A stretch of 64,000 bases of DNA from NCBI RefSeq assembly GCF_037023725.1, contig NZ_CP146077.1, positions 1,401,001-1,465,000 of the forward strand, given 5' to 3'. Each line of letters starts with the position of its first letter. Positions within the stretch are counted from its first letter, which is position 1. Source of the DNA: Pseudomonas bubulae (GTDB taxonomy: Bacteria; Pseudomonadota; Gammaproteobacteria; Pseudomonadales; Pseudomonadaceae). Made by a program: the position numbers and the translations under genes. The notes below the pieces were generated by a model. It made no database searches. It was given only the letters and a program-made list of their open reading frames with translations, and was not told the origin of the DNA. Positions 46,174-55,808 of this stretch are shown here, in pieces.

Positions 46174-46230
46174 CTGTGGGAGCGAGCCTGCTCGCGAAGA
46201 CTGTATTCGCGAGCAGGCTCGCTCCCACAG
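46174..46230. repeat. REP hairpin pair
   Basis: CTGTGGGAGCGAGCCTGCTC and its inverted partner around a short loop, between the dehydrogenase gene and the stop of the next gene, three bases away. Confidence 0.9.
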
Positions 46231-46232
46231 GG

Positions 46233-47315
46233 TCAGTCTGCAGGCAGCAGCAATCGGGCCAGCACCGGCAGGTGGTCGGAGATGGTCTGGGTGTCTTCCT
46301 GGCGCACATAGCCTTCGATGCGCTGCAGCTTGGGGCTGTGGAAGAGGTAGTCGAGCGTACGGTCGGGCTCGTCCGCGTCGGGGAGATTGGGAAAGTGGGT
46401 CAGCCACAGTTCGCGGTCGATGCCGGTAGCTTCAGGGTTGCTGGGGATCATCGGGTACTTTTCCCAGAGCAGGTGCAACTCGCTGTCTTGCGAGTAGCCC
46501 TGGCGCAATGGCTCGGGCAGGCGCAAGTACTGGCCGATGGGCAGCAGGTTGAAGTCCCCGCCGATCAACCACGGCGTGCCCTGGCCTTCCAGCTTGTCGG
46601 CCAGTTCGGCGACAGTCTGCATTTGCAGGCGCAGGTTGCTGTTGTTGGCGGAGGGCGCATCCAGTTGTGTATTGATTGCTGCCAGTTGCCCGCCATCATT
46701 GAGTGGCAGGTAGTTGACCAGCAGCGCGGGCCTGGGCTGGAACTGACGGCTGAGAAAGTTGGTATCGGCCAGGGGCAATTGCAGACGTTCTGCGTGTTCG
46801 ATCTGGAAGCGGCTGAGGGTGACCAGAGAGCGTCCGACACTGCCGAAAATATGCCAGTCGGGCACAAAGTCGGCCTTCCAGGTAAAGGCCTGGGTGCTGC
46901 AGGGGTAGAGGTCGATCAGGCGTTCTTGCAGCAGGGCCAGCTGGTTCTGGTAATCGCTGGCCTTGGCGTTGTCATCGACTTCCTGCAACAGCACGAGATC
47001 CGGGCGTTCGTCACGTATGACCCGCGCTACCTCATCAAGGCTGAAAGCCATGTCTTCCCGGGTGGGGCGGGTGTCAGGGCCGCTGCCGTCAGCCAGGTTG
47101 TACCAGAACACATAGCGCTTGCCGGCCAGGTACTGGATGTTCCACGTCATTACCTTGAGCGCCTGGCCTGGTACCAGCACCGGGGCGGTGCCAGGGCACG
47201 TCAGGGGCAGCACCTCGCGGGCACCGGGCCGCCATGTAACGCTATAAACCAGACATGCCAGCAGCGCTGAGATCAGCAGCAAACCTGATGCGGTGCGGCG
47301 TAATAAACGTGACAT
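46233..47315 (-). CDS. Endonuclease/exonuclease/phosphatase-family protein
   Basis: 360 aa. One N-terminal membrane anchor or uncleaved signal (LLLISALLACLVYSV), then the fold's motifs: VMTWNIQYL, LVLLQEVDDNAK, WLIGGDFNLLP and TISDHLPVLARL at the end. The Asn, Glu, Asp and His of the Mg-dependent phosphodiesterase site are present. The membrane-tethered form suggests a periplasmic hydrolase of phosphodiesters; its substrate is not visible. Confidence 0.8.
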   Translation of the reverse strand: MSRLLRRTASGLLLISALLACLVYSVTWRPGAREVLPLTCPGTAPVLVPGQALKVMTWNIQYLAGKRYVFWYNLADGSGPDTRPTREDMAFSLDEVARVIRDERPDLVLLQEVDDNAKASDYQNQLALLQERLIDLYPCSTQAFTWKADFVPDWHIFGSVGRSLVTLSRFQIEHAERLQLPLADTNFLSRQFQPRPALLVNYLPLNDGGQLAAINTQLDAPSANNSNLRLQMQTVAELADKLEGQGTPWLIGGDFNLLPIGQYLRLPEPLRQGYSQDSELHLLWEKYPMIPSNPEATGIDRELWLTHFPNLPDADEPDRTLDYLFHSPKLQRIEGYVRQEDTQTISDHLPVLARLLLPAD

Positions 47316-47406
47316 GAGCTCGACTTAATAACGTTACAGGGAAGGCTCGAACATACCCGACGGCAGTGCGGCCTTCCAAGGTTCTTTGTGTAGGAAATTT
47401 CTGTTT

Positions 47407-48066
47407 TTATAGTTCTGACTTTTCGCTGATCAACATAAATAAACGAAACAGTACGACGGAAACAAACAACTGCAAGAAGCTGTTGGCGCTATCGAGTGCC
47501 AGCGATAGCAGTGTGTTGTCGTCCTTGGAAAACAGGGTGTAACTGAATTCCTTGAGCAACATCAGAGGGCCCAGTACGGCCAGTATGCAAACGAAAATCC
47601 GCCAGAAATGCCCGCGGGTCAGGGTGAAGCTCGATTTCATGGCCGCCAGCGGAGCATCACCACGCAATACCAGTCGGTACTCGGAGAAGGCCAGTACCAC
47701 GGTCAGGAAAATGCCCGGAATAAAAAACATCGACAGCCCCAGCACGATCAGCAGCGTGCTGATTGCCGAGAGCAGGGCGAACTTGGGCCAAAGATTAACC
47801 GCCGAGGCCAGCAGGTCGCGGTTGCGCGGGCTTTCGCCCTGGCTGCGGGCATCGAGAAACAGGATCAGGGCGGCGGTGTACAGAGGGTACAGCAGCAGCC
47901 CGACAACCAGGCCATAACCGGGCGATGCATCCGGGCCTGCGGCGTTGTCGACAATGTGCTGCAGCACAGCTTCAAGGATGACCAGCGGCAGGCACAGCGT
48001 TACGATCTGGCTCAGATTGCGCTGGAAGAAGTACAGGGAGTCGCGAAGAACAGTCAGCGGATTCAT
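47407..48066 (-). CDS. YciC/UPF0259-like integral membrane protein
   Basis: 219 aa with about six hydrophobic helices (TLCLPLVILEAVL, LVVGLLLYPLYTAALILFL, LLSAISTLLIVLGLSMFFI and others). FFIPGIFLTVVLAFSEYRLVL and SSFTLTRGHFWRI resemble the YciC family. Function unknown. It is divergent from the DUF2076 gene. Confidence 0.75.
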   Translation of the reverse strand: MNPLTVLRDSLYFFQRNLSQIVTLCLPLVILEAVLQHIVDNAAGPDASPGYGLVVGLLLYPLYTAALILFLDARSQGESPRNRDLLASAVNLWPKFALLSAISTLLIVLGLSMFFIPGIFLTVVLAFSEYRLVLRGDAPLAAMKSSFTLTRGHFWRIFVCILAVLGPLMLLKEFSYTLFSKDDNTLLSLALDSANSFLQLFVSVVLFRLFMLISEKSEL

Positions 48067-48241
48067 TGGCAGTTGTCAGCAGTCAAGAGCGGTGCGTCAC
48101 TTTAACCGATGAGACGCCAAGATGAACAAAAGTTCACGCAGGCCTGATGCTGTTGAAACGGGTTGTAGTGCCCCAATAACGCGTTTGAGCTTCTGCGTAA
48201 TGCAAGGGGCAGGTTTCTATCTGCAATCGAAAGAGGTTGTC

Positions 48242-48910
48242 ATGAACAGCGAAGAGCAAAGCCTGATTGACGGGTTGTTTACACGGTTGCAGCAGGCCGA
48301 GGCAGGATCAGCCCCGCGCGATGCCCAGGCCCAGGCGCGGATCAATGAACATCTGGCGCGTCAGCCTGCGGCAACGTACTACATGGCTCAGGCGCTGCTG
48401 GTGCAAGAGGCTGCGCTCAAGCAACTCGACCAGCAGAACAAGCAATTGCAGGCAGAACTGGCTCAGGCGAAGGCTGCTGCGGCACCTGCGCCATCTGGGG
48501 GGAGCTTTTTGTCGGGACTTTTTGGCGGTGGCGATCGGGTATCGGCTCCCACGCCCGGCCCAACGTCGGGCACCGGGGGTTGGCGTGATGGCCCGGCAGC
48601 GGCTCCTGTCGTGGCCCCTCAACCAGCAGCAGCGGCGCCGGCCCCAGCATTGGGCAGCGGCTTTTTGGGCGGAGCCCTGAAAACGGCAGCGGGTGTGGCG
48701 GGCGGCGTGATGCTGGCGCAAGGCATCAGTAGCCTGTTCCACCACAATCAGCAGCCGCAGATTGTCGAGGAAATCATCGAGCAACCAGGTTCTGTCAGCG
48801 ACGCTGGCTGGGGCAGCGGCAACCAGCAGTACGCCAATAGCGGCTCGGGAATTGAAGACGTCGGCCTGGACGATGACGGCTTCTTTTCTGACGACGACTC
48901 CTACGTTTGA
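48242..48910 (+). CDS. DUF2076-family protein
   Basis: 222 aa from the ATG at 48242 (MNSEEQSLIDGLF), the family's usual start. An N-terminal helical domain (residues 1-80, coiled coil LKQLDQQNKQLQAELAQAK) is followed by a low-complexity Ala/Pro/Gly region with GSFLSGLFGGG and GSGFLGGALKTAAGVAGGVMLA, and an acidic tail DDDGFFSDDDSYV. Periplasmic ligand-binding has been suggested for the family; unproven. Confidence 0.8.
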   Translation: MNSEEQSLIDGLFTRLQQAEAGSAPRDAQAQARINEHLARQPAATYYMAQALLVQEAALKQLDQQNKQLQAELAQAKAAAAPAPSGGSFLSGLFGGGDRVSAPTPGPTSGTGGWRDGPAAAPVVAPQPAAAAPAPALGSGFLGGALKTAAGVAGGVMLAQGISSLFHHNQQPQIVEEIIEQPGSVSDAGWGSGNQQYANSGSGIEDVGLDDDGFFSDDDSYV

Positions 48911-49034
48911 GTCCATCGCTCGGTGCCTTATTGCACGCCGGGCGGTTTATCCGCGCAAACCCCCGGCAGGCTGGCATACTGCAGCCTTGTTTTTCAGTCG
49001 CGTGCCCGCTGCCCGGGCGCCATGAGGTTTGCCG

Positions 49035-49511
49035 GTGAAAAAAATTGCGGTCTTCGCGGATGTGCAGAACCTTTATTACACGGTTCGCCAGGCCTATGGC
49101 TGCCATTTCAATTACGCCGCCCTGTGGGCTGATATCAGCAAGCGCGGTGAAATTGTCGAAGCCTATGCCTATGCGATTGACCGGGGTGACAGCAAGCAGC
49201 AGCAGTTTCAGCAGATCCTGCGCAACCTCGGTTTTATCGTAAAACTCAAACCCTATATCCAGCGCAGCGATGGCTCGGCCAAGGGCGACTGGGATGTGGG
49301 CATTACCATCGATATCATGGACTCGGCAGCCAATGTCGACGAAGTGGTACTGGCCTCGGGTGACGGTGATTTCGACCTGCTCCTGGAGCGTATTGCCAGC
49401 AAGCATGGGGTTGAAACCGTGGCCTACGGTGTGCCCGGTCTGACGGCCAATTCATTGATTCGCGCTGCCAGCCGCTATGTGCCGATTGAAGGCAATTTGC
49501 TGCTTAAGTAA
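49035..49511 (+). CDS. NYN-domain (LabA-like) protein
   Basis: 158 aa from the GTG at 49035, with GAGG seven bases upstream. A PIN-like NYN fold has acidic residues in VFADVQNLYY, GDWDVGITIDIM and VLASGDGDFDLLLERI. NYN proteins are predicted ribonucleases. It is followed 28 bases later by an exonuclease gene, probably co-transcribed. Confidence 0.85.
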   Translation: MKKIAVFADVQNLYYTVRQAYGCHFNYAALWADISKRGEIVEAYAYAIDRGDSKQQQFQQILRNLGFIVKLKPYIQRSDGSAKGDWDVGITIDIMDSAANVDEVVLASGDGDFDLLLERIASKHGVETVAYGVPGLTANSLIRAASRYVPIEGNLLLK

Positions 49512-49539
49512 CCCTTATTTTTTACAGGATTGACCAGGT

Positions 49540-50151
49540 TTGGAACGCATCGCGGTAATTGACTTTGAGACCACCGGCATCTCCCCGAGCAGCACCTGCC
49601 GGGCCACTGAAATTGCCGTGGTGATTCTTGAGCGCGGTCGCATTGTCGAGCGTTATCAAAGCCTGATGAATGCCGGTGTGCGGGTGCCTGGGTTTATCGA
49701 GCAGTTGACCGGCATCAGCAACGCCATGTTGCGCACCGCGCCGTCGGCTGAGCAGGTGATGAACGAGGTCAACGAGTTCGTCGGCATTACCCCGTTGCTG
49801 GCGCACAATGCTGCGTTTGACCAAAAATTCTGGGATTTTGAAATGGGCCGCATCAAGCGCACCCGTTTACAGAACTTCGCCTGTTCATTGTTGCTGGCGC
49901 GTCGCCTGATGCCTGCGGCGCCTAACCACAAGCTGGGCACGCTGACCACCTTTGCCGACTTGCCCCACACCGGCAAAGCTCACCGGGCCATGGCCGATGC
50001 GGAAATGGCGGCCAACTTGACGGCTCACCTGGCTGAGCAACTGCGCCAGAAGCACGGGTTACGTGAATTGAACCACGACCTGTTGTGCAGCTTGCAGAAA
50101 GTCCCGGCGGCGAAGATCAATGAGCATCTCAAGCGGTATCGCGGGTTTTAA
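49540..50151 (+). CDS. DEDDh 3'-5' exonuclease, DnaQ-like
   Basis: 203 aa from a TTG. Exo motifs VIDFETTGISP, LLAHNAAFDQKFW and HRAMADAEMAA give the D, E, D, H and D residues of the DEDDh class. The length is that of short DnaQ/PolC-epsilon-like exonucleases, not a replicative proofreader. It lies after the NYN-protein gene. Confidence 0.88.
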   Translation: MERIAVIDFETTGISPSSTCRATEIAVVILERGRIVERYQSLMNAGVRVPGFIEQLTGISNAMLRTAPSAEQVMNEVNEFVGITPLLAHNAAFDQKFWDFEMGRIKRTRLQNFACSLLLARRLMPAAPNHKLGTLTTFADLPHTGKAHRAMADAEMAANLTAHLAEQLRQKHGLRELNHDLLCSLQKVPAAKINEHLKRYRGF

Positions 50152-50157
50152 AAGCGA

Positions 50158-50183
50158 CCCTCTCCCTTTGGGAGAGGGCTATT
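50158..50183 (+). terminator. Terminator after the exonuclease gene
   Basis: CCCTCTCC pairs with GGAGAGGG around a six-base region, followed by CTATTTG. Clear stem, weak T-run. Confidence 0.65.
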
Positions 50184-50294
50184 TGATCTCCATCGAAAAG
50201 TGTACGGCCCCTTTTGGTGCGTTCTGTTACTTATTATTTCCCGGCGCCCTGTCTAAACTCTCCAGTCCCCTGCCTCTGCCCTTGAGCTGCCTTC

Positions 50295-51185
50295 ATGCCT
50301 GCCGCACGTCGTTTTCCGCTACAACTGATCGGTGCTTTTTTTGCCTTGTACATCATTTGGGGCTCGACTTATCTGGCTATCCGCATCGGTATTGAGTCCT
50401 GGCCGCCGTTGATGATGGCTGGCGTGCGCTTCCTGATTGCGGGCAGCCTGATGTATGGCTTTATGCGCTGGCGCGGTGCCCCCGCACCCACTGCCGTGCA
50501 ATGGCGTTCGGCAGCCATGATCGGCTTTCTGTTGCTGGCGTGCGGCAACGGCGGTGTGACCCTGGCCGAACACTCGGGCGTAGCTTCCGGCGTCGCCGCC
50601 CTGGCCGTAGCCACCGTGCCCCTGTTCACCCTGCTGTTTGGTTACTTCTGGGGCAACCGCAACACCCGCCTGGAATGGGCCGGGATTGTCCTGGGGCTGA
50701 TCGGCATCGGCATGCTCAACCTGGGCTCCAACCTGCAGGCCAGTCCAATGGGCGCGGCAATGGTGATCTTTGCCGCCGCGGCCTGGGCCTTTGGTTCGGT
50801 GTGGAGCCGCCACTTGCCACTGCCAGCAGGGCCAATGGCCAGCGCTGCGGAAATGCTCACCGCCGGTGCCGTATTGCTGGCGGGCAGTCTGCTCAGTGGC
50901 GAGCGCATGACTCAAATGCCCACCGCTGCAGGCTGGGGTGCGCTGCTGTATCTGGTGTTCTTCGGCTCGATCATCGCCTTCAGCGCCTATATGTACCTGC
51001 TTAAGAATGTGCGGCCGGCGGCGGCCACCAGCTATGCCTACGTCAATCCGGCGGTGGCGGTCATGCTGGGGATTGCCTTTGCCGGCGAGAGCATCGGTTT
51101 TGAGGAGTGCCTGGCCATGGCGGTCATCATCAGTGCGGTGGTGTTGATCGGTTTGCCACAGTGGCGCAAGCAGAAACCGGCCTGA
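50295..51185 (+). CDS. yedA: EamA/DMT-family exporter, YedA-like
   Basis: 296 aa with ten membrane helices in two EamA repeats. IIWGSTYLAIRIGIESWPP at the start and SYAYVNPAVAVMLGIAFAGE in the second repeat are typical of YedA. It would export metabolites or amino acids; substrate not visible. Confidence 0.85.
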   Translation: MPAARRFPLQLIGAFFALYIIWGSTYLAIRIGIESWPPLMMAGVRFLIAGSLMYGFMRWRGAPAPTAVQWRSAAMIGFLLLACGNGGVTLAEHSGVASGVAALAVATVPLFTLLFGYFWGNRNTRLEWAGIVLGLIGIGMLNLGSNLQASPMGAAMVIFAAAAWAFGSVWSRHLPLPAGPMASAAEMLTAGAVLLAGSLLSGERMTQMPTAAGWGALLYLVFFGSIIAFSAYMYLLKNVRPAAATSYAYVNPAVAVMLGIAFAGESIGFEECLAMAVIISAVVLIGLPQWRKQKPA

Positions 51186-51252
51186 ATTAGGGTAAACTGC
51201 GCGCCATTGCAACTTATGCACCCACGCGCTGACCTTTTTCGACGGTATCCCC

Positions 51253-52590
51253 ATGACATTCGCCACCCTTGGCCTGATCGAACCCCTGCTGCGCGCCCTT
51301 GAGACGCTCGGCTACAAGACCCCAACCCCGGTTCAGGCCCAAGCGATTCCCGCAGTACTGGCTGGTCGCGACCTGATGGCTGCGGCCCAGACCGGTACCG
51401 GCAAAACTGGCGGTTTCGCTTTACCGTTGCTGCAGTCGCTGACCATGGAAGGCCCGAAAGTGGCCAGCAACTCGGTGCGTGCACTGGTGCTGGTGCCGAC
51501 CCGCGAACTGGCCGAACAGGTTCACGAAAGCATTCGCCAGTACGCCGAACACCTGCCGTTGAGCACCTACGCGGTGTACGGCGGTGTCAGCATCAACCCG
51601 CAAATGATGAAAATGCGCAAAGGCGTTGATGTACTGGTGGCCACACCGGGCCGTCTGCTGGACCTCTATCGCCAGAAAGCGATCAAGTTCAACCAGCTGC
51701 AAACCCTGATCCTCGACGAAGCTGACCGCATGCTCGACCTGGGCTTCTCCGAAGAGCTGCGTGATATCTACCGCGCCTTGCCGAAAAAGCGTCAGACCCT
51801 GCTGTTCTCGGCGACCTTTTCTGACGCGATCCGCCTGTTGGCCGAGCAGATGCTCGACAATCCGCTGAGCATCGAAGTCAGCCCGCGCAACGTGGCGGCC
51901 AGCAGCGTCAAGCAGTGGGTCATCCCGGTCGACAAAAAGCGCAAGGCTGAGCTGTTTTTGCACTTGTTGCGCACCCAGCACTGGAAGCAGGTCCTGGTGT
52001 TCGCCAAGACCCGCAACGGTGTCGATGAATTGGTAGGCAAGCTGCAAGGTCTGGGGATCAACGCTGACGGTATTCATGGCGACAAGCCACAGGCCACGCG
52101 CCAACGGGCGCTGGACCGCTTCAAGGCCAGCGAAGTGCAGATTCTGGTGGCTACCGATGTGGCTGCCCGTGGCCTGGACATCGAAGACCTGCCGCTGGTG
52201 GTCAACTTCGACCTGCCCATCGTGGCCGAAGACTATATTCACCGTATTGGTCGCACCGGTCGTGCCGGTCAGAAGGGCGAAGCCATTTCGCTGGTCTGTG
52301 CTGATGAAGTGAACATGCTGTCGGCGATCGAGATGTTGACCCGTCAGACGTTACCACGCCACGAAGAGCAGGATTTCGAGCCTGAGCACCGAGTGCCTGA
52401 AACTGATGCTTCGGGGCAGGTGATCAAAAAGCCGAAGAAGCCGAAAAAACCGAAAACCTCGGGCGGTGGCGGCAAGCGCAACCTAGGCAAATGGGTGGAT
52501 AGCGGCGAAGCAGCACCCGCCGAGCCATCGGTAAAGCCGGTGCGCAAAGTGCCTGTATTCAACACCGGCCCGCGCAAGCGCAAGCCGTAA
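51253..52590 (+). CDS. rhlE: DEAD-box RNA helicase RhlE
   Basis: 445 aa. Q motif LRALETLGYKTPTPVQAQAIP, Walker A AQTGTGKT, PTRELAEQ, TPGRLLDL, DEAD in LILDEADRMLDLGF, SAT in LLFSATF and the second RecA domain with VATDVAARGLDIEDLP and HRIGRTGRAGQKGE. The C-terminal tail is Lys-rich (KKPKKPKKPK) and disordered, as in RhlE. It remodels RNA in ribosome assembly and decay. Confidence 0.92.
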   Translation: MTFATLGLIEPLLRALETLGYKTPTPVQAQAIPAVLAGRDLMAAAQTGTGKTGGFALPLLQSLTMEGPKVASNSVRALVLVPTRELAEQVHESIRQYAEHLPLSTYAVYGGVSINPQMMKMRKGVDVLVATPGRLLDLYRQKAIKFNQLQTLILDEADRMLDLGFSEELRDIYRALPKKRQTLLFSATFSDAIRLLAEQMLDNPLSIEVSPRNVAASSVKQWVIPVDKKRKAELFLHLLRTQHWKQVLVFAKTRNGVDELVGKLQGLGINADGIHGDKPQATRQRALDRFKASEVQILVATDVAARGLDIEDLPLVVNFDLPIVAEDYIHRIGRTGRAGQKGEAISLVCADEVNMLSAIEMLTRQTLPRHEEQDFEPEHRVPETDASGQVIKKPKKPKKPKTSGGGGKRNLGKWVDSGEAAPAEPSVKPVRKVPVFNTGPRKRKP

Positions 52591-52615
52591 GCCCGCTCGA
52601 GGCTAAAAACTCCAA

Positions 52616-52670
52616 CTGTGGGAGCGAGCCTGCTCGCGAACGGCCTTCGCGAGCAGGCTCGCTCCCACAG
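52616..52670. repeat. REP hairpin pair
   Basis: CTGTGGGAGCGAGCCTGCTC and inverted partner with a short loop, between two convergent genes; may act as a bidirectional terminator. Confidence 0.9.
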
Positions 52671-52676
52671 GGACGG

Positions 52677-53918
52677 TCAACGTTTAGCCTTCAACCAGCT
52701 TAATACCCCTAACCCTGCGGCACGACCACTGGCAAAACAGCCCGTGAGCAAGTAGCCGCCGGTGGGTGCTTCCCAATCCAGCATCTCGCCTGCACAAAAC
52801 ACGCCGGGTAATTGCCTGAGCATCAGATTTTCATCCACAGCCTCGAACCGCACGCCACCGGCGCTGCTGATGGCTTCGTCCAAGGGGCGGGCTTTTATCA
52901 GCTTCAACGGTAGCGCCTTGATGGCCTGAGCCAGTTGCGCCGGGTCATTGAAGCATTCTGCAGGCGCCAGCTCGCGCAACAGCGCCGCTTTTACCCCATC
53001 AATCCCCAGCTGGCTGTGCAAATGCTTGCTCATCGAGCGTGAGCCGCGGGGTTTGGCCAAGGCTGCCTGGATTTTATCCACAGGCTTGCCCGGCAGCAGG
53101 TCGATCAGGATCGTCGCTTCACCCTGTTGATTGATCGCTTCACGAATCGGCGCCGACCAGGCGTAAATCAAGCTGCCTTCAATGCCTGTGGCGGTAATCA
53201 CGCATTCGCCCAGGCGCGGCGTGCTGTGTTCCAGGGCAATGGCGATGTTTTTCAGCGGGGCGCCGGCGAACTTGCTGCGCAGCACCTCGCTCCAGCCCGC
53301 CACATCAAACCCGCAATTGCTCGGCTGCAAGGGGGCCAGGTCAACACCGCGTTCAGCCAGCAAGGGCATCCAGGCACCGTCCGAGCCCAGTCGCGCCCAA
53401 CTGCCACCGCCCAGGGCCAGTAGCACCGCGTCGGGGTTGAGCTGCTTTTGGCCTTCGGGACTGTCCACCAACAACTGGCCATCGGCCTGCCAACCCAGCC
53501 AGCGGTGGCGGGTGTGGATAACTACACCGGACTCGCGCAGGCGCTTGAGCCATGCGCGCAGCAGCGGCGCGGCTTTCATATCGGTGGGGAACACCCGGCC
53601 GGAACTGCCGACAAAGGTTTCGATCCCCAACTCATGAATCCACTGGCACAACCCATCGGCATCGAAGGCGCGCAGCAACGGTGCCATCTGCGGTGCGCGT
53701 TCGGCGTAGCGCGACAGGAAAGCCGGGTAGGCTTCGGAATGGGTGATATTCATGCCGCCGACCCCGGCCAGCAGAAACTTGCGGCCCACCGACGGCATGC
53801 CATCGTAGAGATCGACCTTCATCCCCGCCTGACTCAACACTTCGGCGGCCATCAAACCGGCGGGGCCACCGCCAATAATGGCGACGTGACGGGAAGGGAG
53901 TGTGGAGGGTTCAGTCAT
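52677..53918 (-). CDS. FAD-dependent oxidoreductase of the BaiN/HI0933 family
   Basis: 413 aa. N-terminal Rossmann motif AIIGGGPAGLMAAEVLSQAG, the family segments GRKFLLAGVGGMNITHSE and GSSGRVFPTDMKAAPLLRAW, ALGGGSWARLGSDG, and the C-terminal FAD site VFCAGEMLDWEAPTGGYLLTGCFASG. Flavoproteins of unknown substrate; the subgroup is TIGR03862-like. A REP pair lies six bases past the stop. Confidence 0.85.
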   Translation of the reverse strand: MTEPSTLPSRHVAIIGGGPAGLMAAEVLSQAGMKVDLYDGMPSVGRKFLLAGVGGMNITHSEAYPAFLSRYAERAPQMAPLLRAFDADGLCQWIHELGIETFVGSSGRVFPTDMKAAPLLRAWLKRLRESGVVIHTRHRWLGWQADGQLLVDSPEGQKQLNPDAVLLALGGGSWARLGSDGAWMPLLAERGVDLAPLQPSNCGFDVAGWSEVLRSKFAGAPLKNIAIALEHSTPRLGECVITATGIEGSLIYAWSAPIREAINQQGEATILIDLLPGKPVDKIQAALAKPRGSRSMSKHLHSQLGIDGVKAALLRELAPAECFNDPAQLAQAIKALPLKLIKARPLDEAISSAGGVRFEAVDENLMLRQLPGVFCAGEMLDWEAPTGGYLLTGCFASGRAAGLGVLSWLKAKR

Positions 53919-53980
53919 GGCAGGGCTGCAAATCGGCGAAATAGGCCGGGCATTCTACCTGACTGGGCGGAGCAGATCCC

Positions 53981-54018
53981 CTGTAGCAGCAGCCTTCGTC
54001 CCTCGGCAGCTGCTACAG
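53981..54018. repeat. REP hairpin (GTAGCAGC family)
   Basis: CTGTAGCAGCAGCCTTCGTC pairs with CGGCAGCTGCTACAG; single short hairpin between the flavoprotein and deacetylase-like genes. Confidence 0.75.
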
Positions 54019-54141
54019 AGATAGCGATGGCTGTACGAAAAACATACAGCCTTCTGGAGGCCATGTTCTCTGTGCCCTGCAGGCGCTTTCACTCAGGTTA
54101 TCCACAGGCAGTTCCACAGGCATTGTGGGTAAAATCACACC

Positions 54142-55062
54142 TCAGTGACAACCTGATGACAGCCAGACCTTCTGTGCACTGTGATGCAATATCCCGTGGC
54201 GGCGCGCCAGGGCCTTGCGATCCTTGCTGTATCCGCCGCCAATCACCCCGACCACCGGTATGTCGCGACCCAGGCAGTGGCGCATCACGCTCTCGTCACG
54301 GGCCGCCACACCTTCATCGGTGAGCTTCAAATAGCCCAGGGCGTCGTCTTTATGCACATCGACCCCGGCGTCATACAGCACCAGATCCGGTTGATACAAC
54401 GGCAGCAGGTAATTGAGCGCCTCGTCCACCACTTGCAAATATTCAGCATCGCCCATACCCATAGGCAGGCCGATGTCCCAGTCGCTTTGCGCCTTGCGTG
54501 CCGGAAAGTTTTTTTCGCAGTGCAGGGAAACGGTAATGGCATCCGGCGTATGTTCAAGAATTCGCGCAGTACCGTCGCCCTGATGCACATCGCAGTCAAA
54601 AATCAGTACGCGGTTTACCCGGCCGCTTTCCAGCATATAGCGGCTGATGATCGCCAGATCGTTGAAGATGCAAAAACCCGCCGGGTGATCGTAGTGCGCG
54701 TGATGAGTGCCGCCCGCCAGATGGCAGGCCAGGCCGTGCTCAAGCGCCTGCTCGGCGGCCAGCAGAGATCCGCCCACGGCGCGAACGGTACGTCGCGCCA
54801 GTGCCTCGCTCCAGGGCAGGCCCAGGCGGCGTTGATCTTCGCGGGCCAGCTCGCCTGCCATATAGCGCTCGATATAGCTGCGGTCATGGGCCAGGGCGAG
54901 GATATCCACAGGGCATAATTCGGGACGCAGCAGCTCTGCATCAAGGGTCAGCCCGGAGTCGACCAGGTGATCGCGTAACAGGCGGAACTTATCCATAGGA
55001 AAACGATGCTCCGCTGGGAACTGCGGGCTGTAGTCATCGTGGTAAATCAGCGGCACTGGCAT
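54142..55062 (-). CDS. Histone-deacetylase-family amidohydrolase
   Basis: 306 aa. Class II-like deacetylase motifs: FPMDKFRLLRDHLV, GGTHHAHYDHPAGFCIFND (His pair), VLIFDCDVHQGDGTA (Zn ligands Asp and His), LVLYDAGVDVHKDD and GVIGGGYSKD. It would hydrolyse an acetylated amine; substrate unknown. Stand-alone gene, divergent from the acetyltransferase gene. Confidence 0.88.
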   Translation of the reverse strand: MPVPLIYHDDYSPQFPAEHRFPMDKFRLLRDHLVDSGLTLDAELLRPELCPVDILALAHDRSYIERYMAGELAREDQRRLGLPWSEALARRTVRAVGGSLLAAEQALEHGLACHLAGGTHHAHYDHPAGFCIFNDLAIISRYMLESGRVNRVLIFDCDVHQGDGTARILEHTPDAITVSLHCEKNFPARKAQSDWDIGLPMGMGDAEYLQVVDEALNYLLPLYQPDLVLYDAGVDVHKDDALGYLKLTDEGVAARDESVMRHCLGRDIPVVGVIGGGYSKDRKALARRHGILHHSAQKVWLSSGCH

Positions 55063-55153
55063 AGGGATTTTCGCGTCGTAACGAGCGCTGGATATTACCA
55101 GCGCTGTACACTCTCATCATATGTAAAGCCCGGTAACAAATCGGAGAGGACGG

Positions 55154-55723
55154 ATGGAGCAGATCAAAGAGCTCGAAAGTGCCCGTTTGCACTTGCGCCC
55201 CTGGCGTGACACAGACTTGGCCGAGTTCGCTGCCATGTGCGCCGACCCTCAGGTGATGCGCTATTTTCCGGCGCCCCTGAGCCGCCTTGAAAGCGCCGCG
55301 CTGATTGGCCGGGTTCGTGGTCACTTTGCCGAATATGGCTACGGGGTATGGGCATTGGAGCGCAAGGACACCGGTGCCTTTATCGGCTTTACCGGGCTGA
55401 TGAATGTGTCGTTCGAGGCGCCGTTTACCCCTGCCGTAGAAATCGCCTGGCGTCTGGCTCCCGAACACTGGGGCCTGGGTTACGCCAGTGAGGCGGCCTG
55501 GGCCGTGTTGCGCTGCGCCTTTGATCGCCTGGCCCTGGACCAGGTGGTGTCGTTTACCAGCGAGCTGAACCTGCCCTCGCAAAAAGTCATGCAGGCGATT
55601 GGCATGCAGCACGATGTCGACGGTGATTTTGAACACCCCTTGCTGCCCGCAGGCGACCCGCTCAGACCCCATGTGCTGTACCGGATCACGCGGGCACAGT
55701 GGCTGGAAACCCTGTACGGCTAG
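55154..55723 (+). CDS. GNAT-family N-acetyltransferase, RimJ/RimL-like
   Basis: 189 aa. ESARLHLRPWRDTDLAEFAAM at the start and the acetyl-CoA site EIAWRLAPEHWGLGYASEA. The sequence LNLPSQKVMQAIGMQHDVDGDFEHP is typical of the RimJ/RimL group. GGAGAGGACGG precedes the ATG. Substrate not visible. Confidence 0.85.
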   Translation: MEQIKELESARLHLRPWRDTDLAEFAAMCADPQVMRYFPAPLSRLESAALIGRVRGHFAEYGYGVWALERKDTGAFIGFTGLMNVSFEAPFTPAVEIAWRLAPEHWGLGYASEAAWAVLRCAFDRLALDQVVSFTSELNLPSQKVMQAIGMQHDVDGDFEHPLLPAGDPLRPHVLYRITRAQWLETLYG

Positions 55724-55808
55724 GCGGTGTGTTTAGCGGCGCAAGCCGAAAATTTTGACCTGCGTAACGAAGATTACGACGGTAATGCTCTGTGTGAGGA
55801 GAATCTGA

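Noticed and set aside
54098..54106. Perfect DnaA box TTATCCACA
   Set aside because: Single copy with no cluster, no A/T-rich unwinding region and no dnaA, dnaN or parAB nearby, so not an origin.
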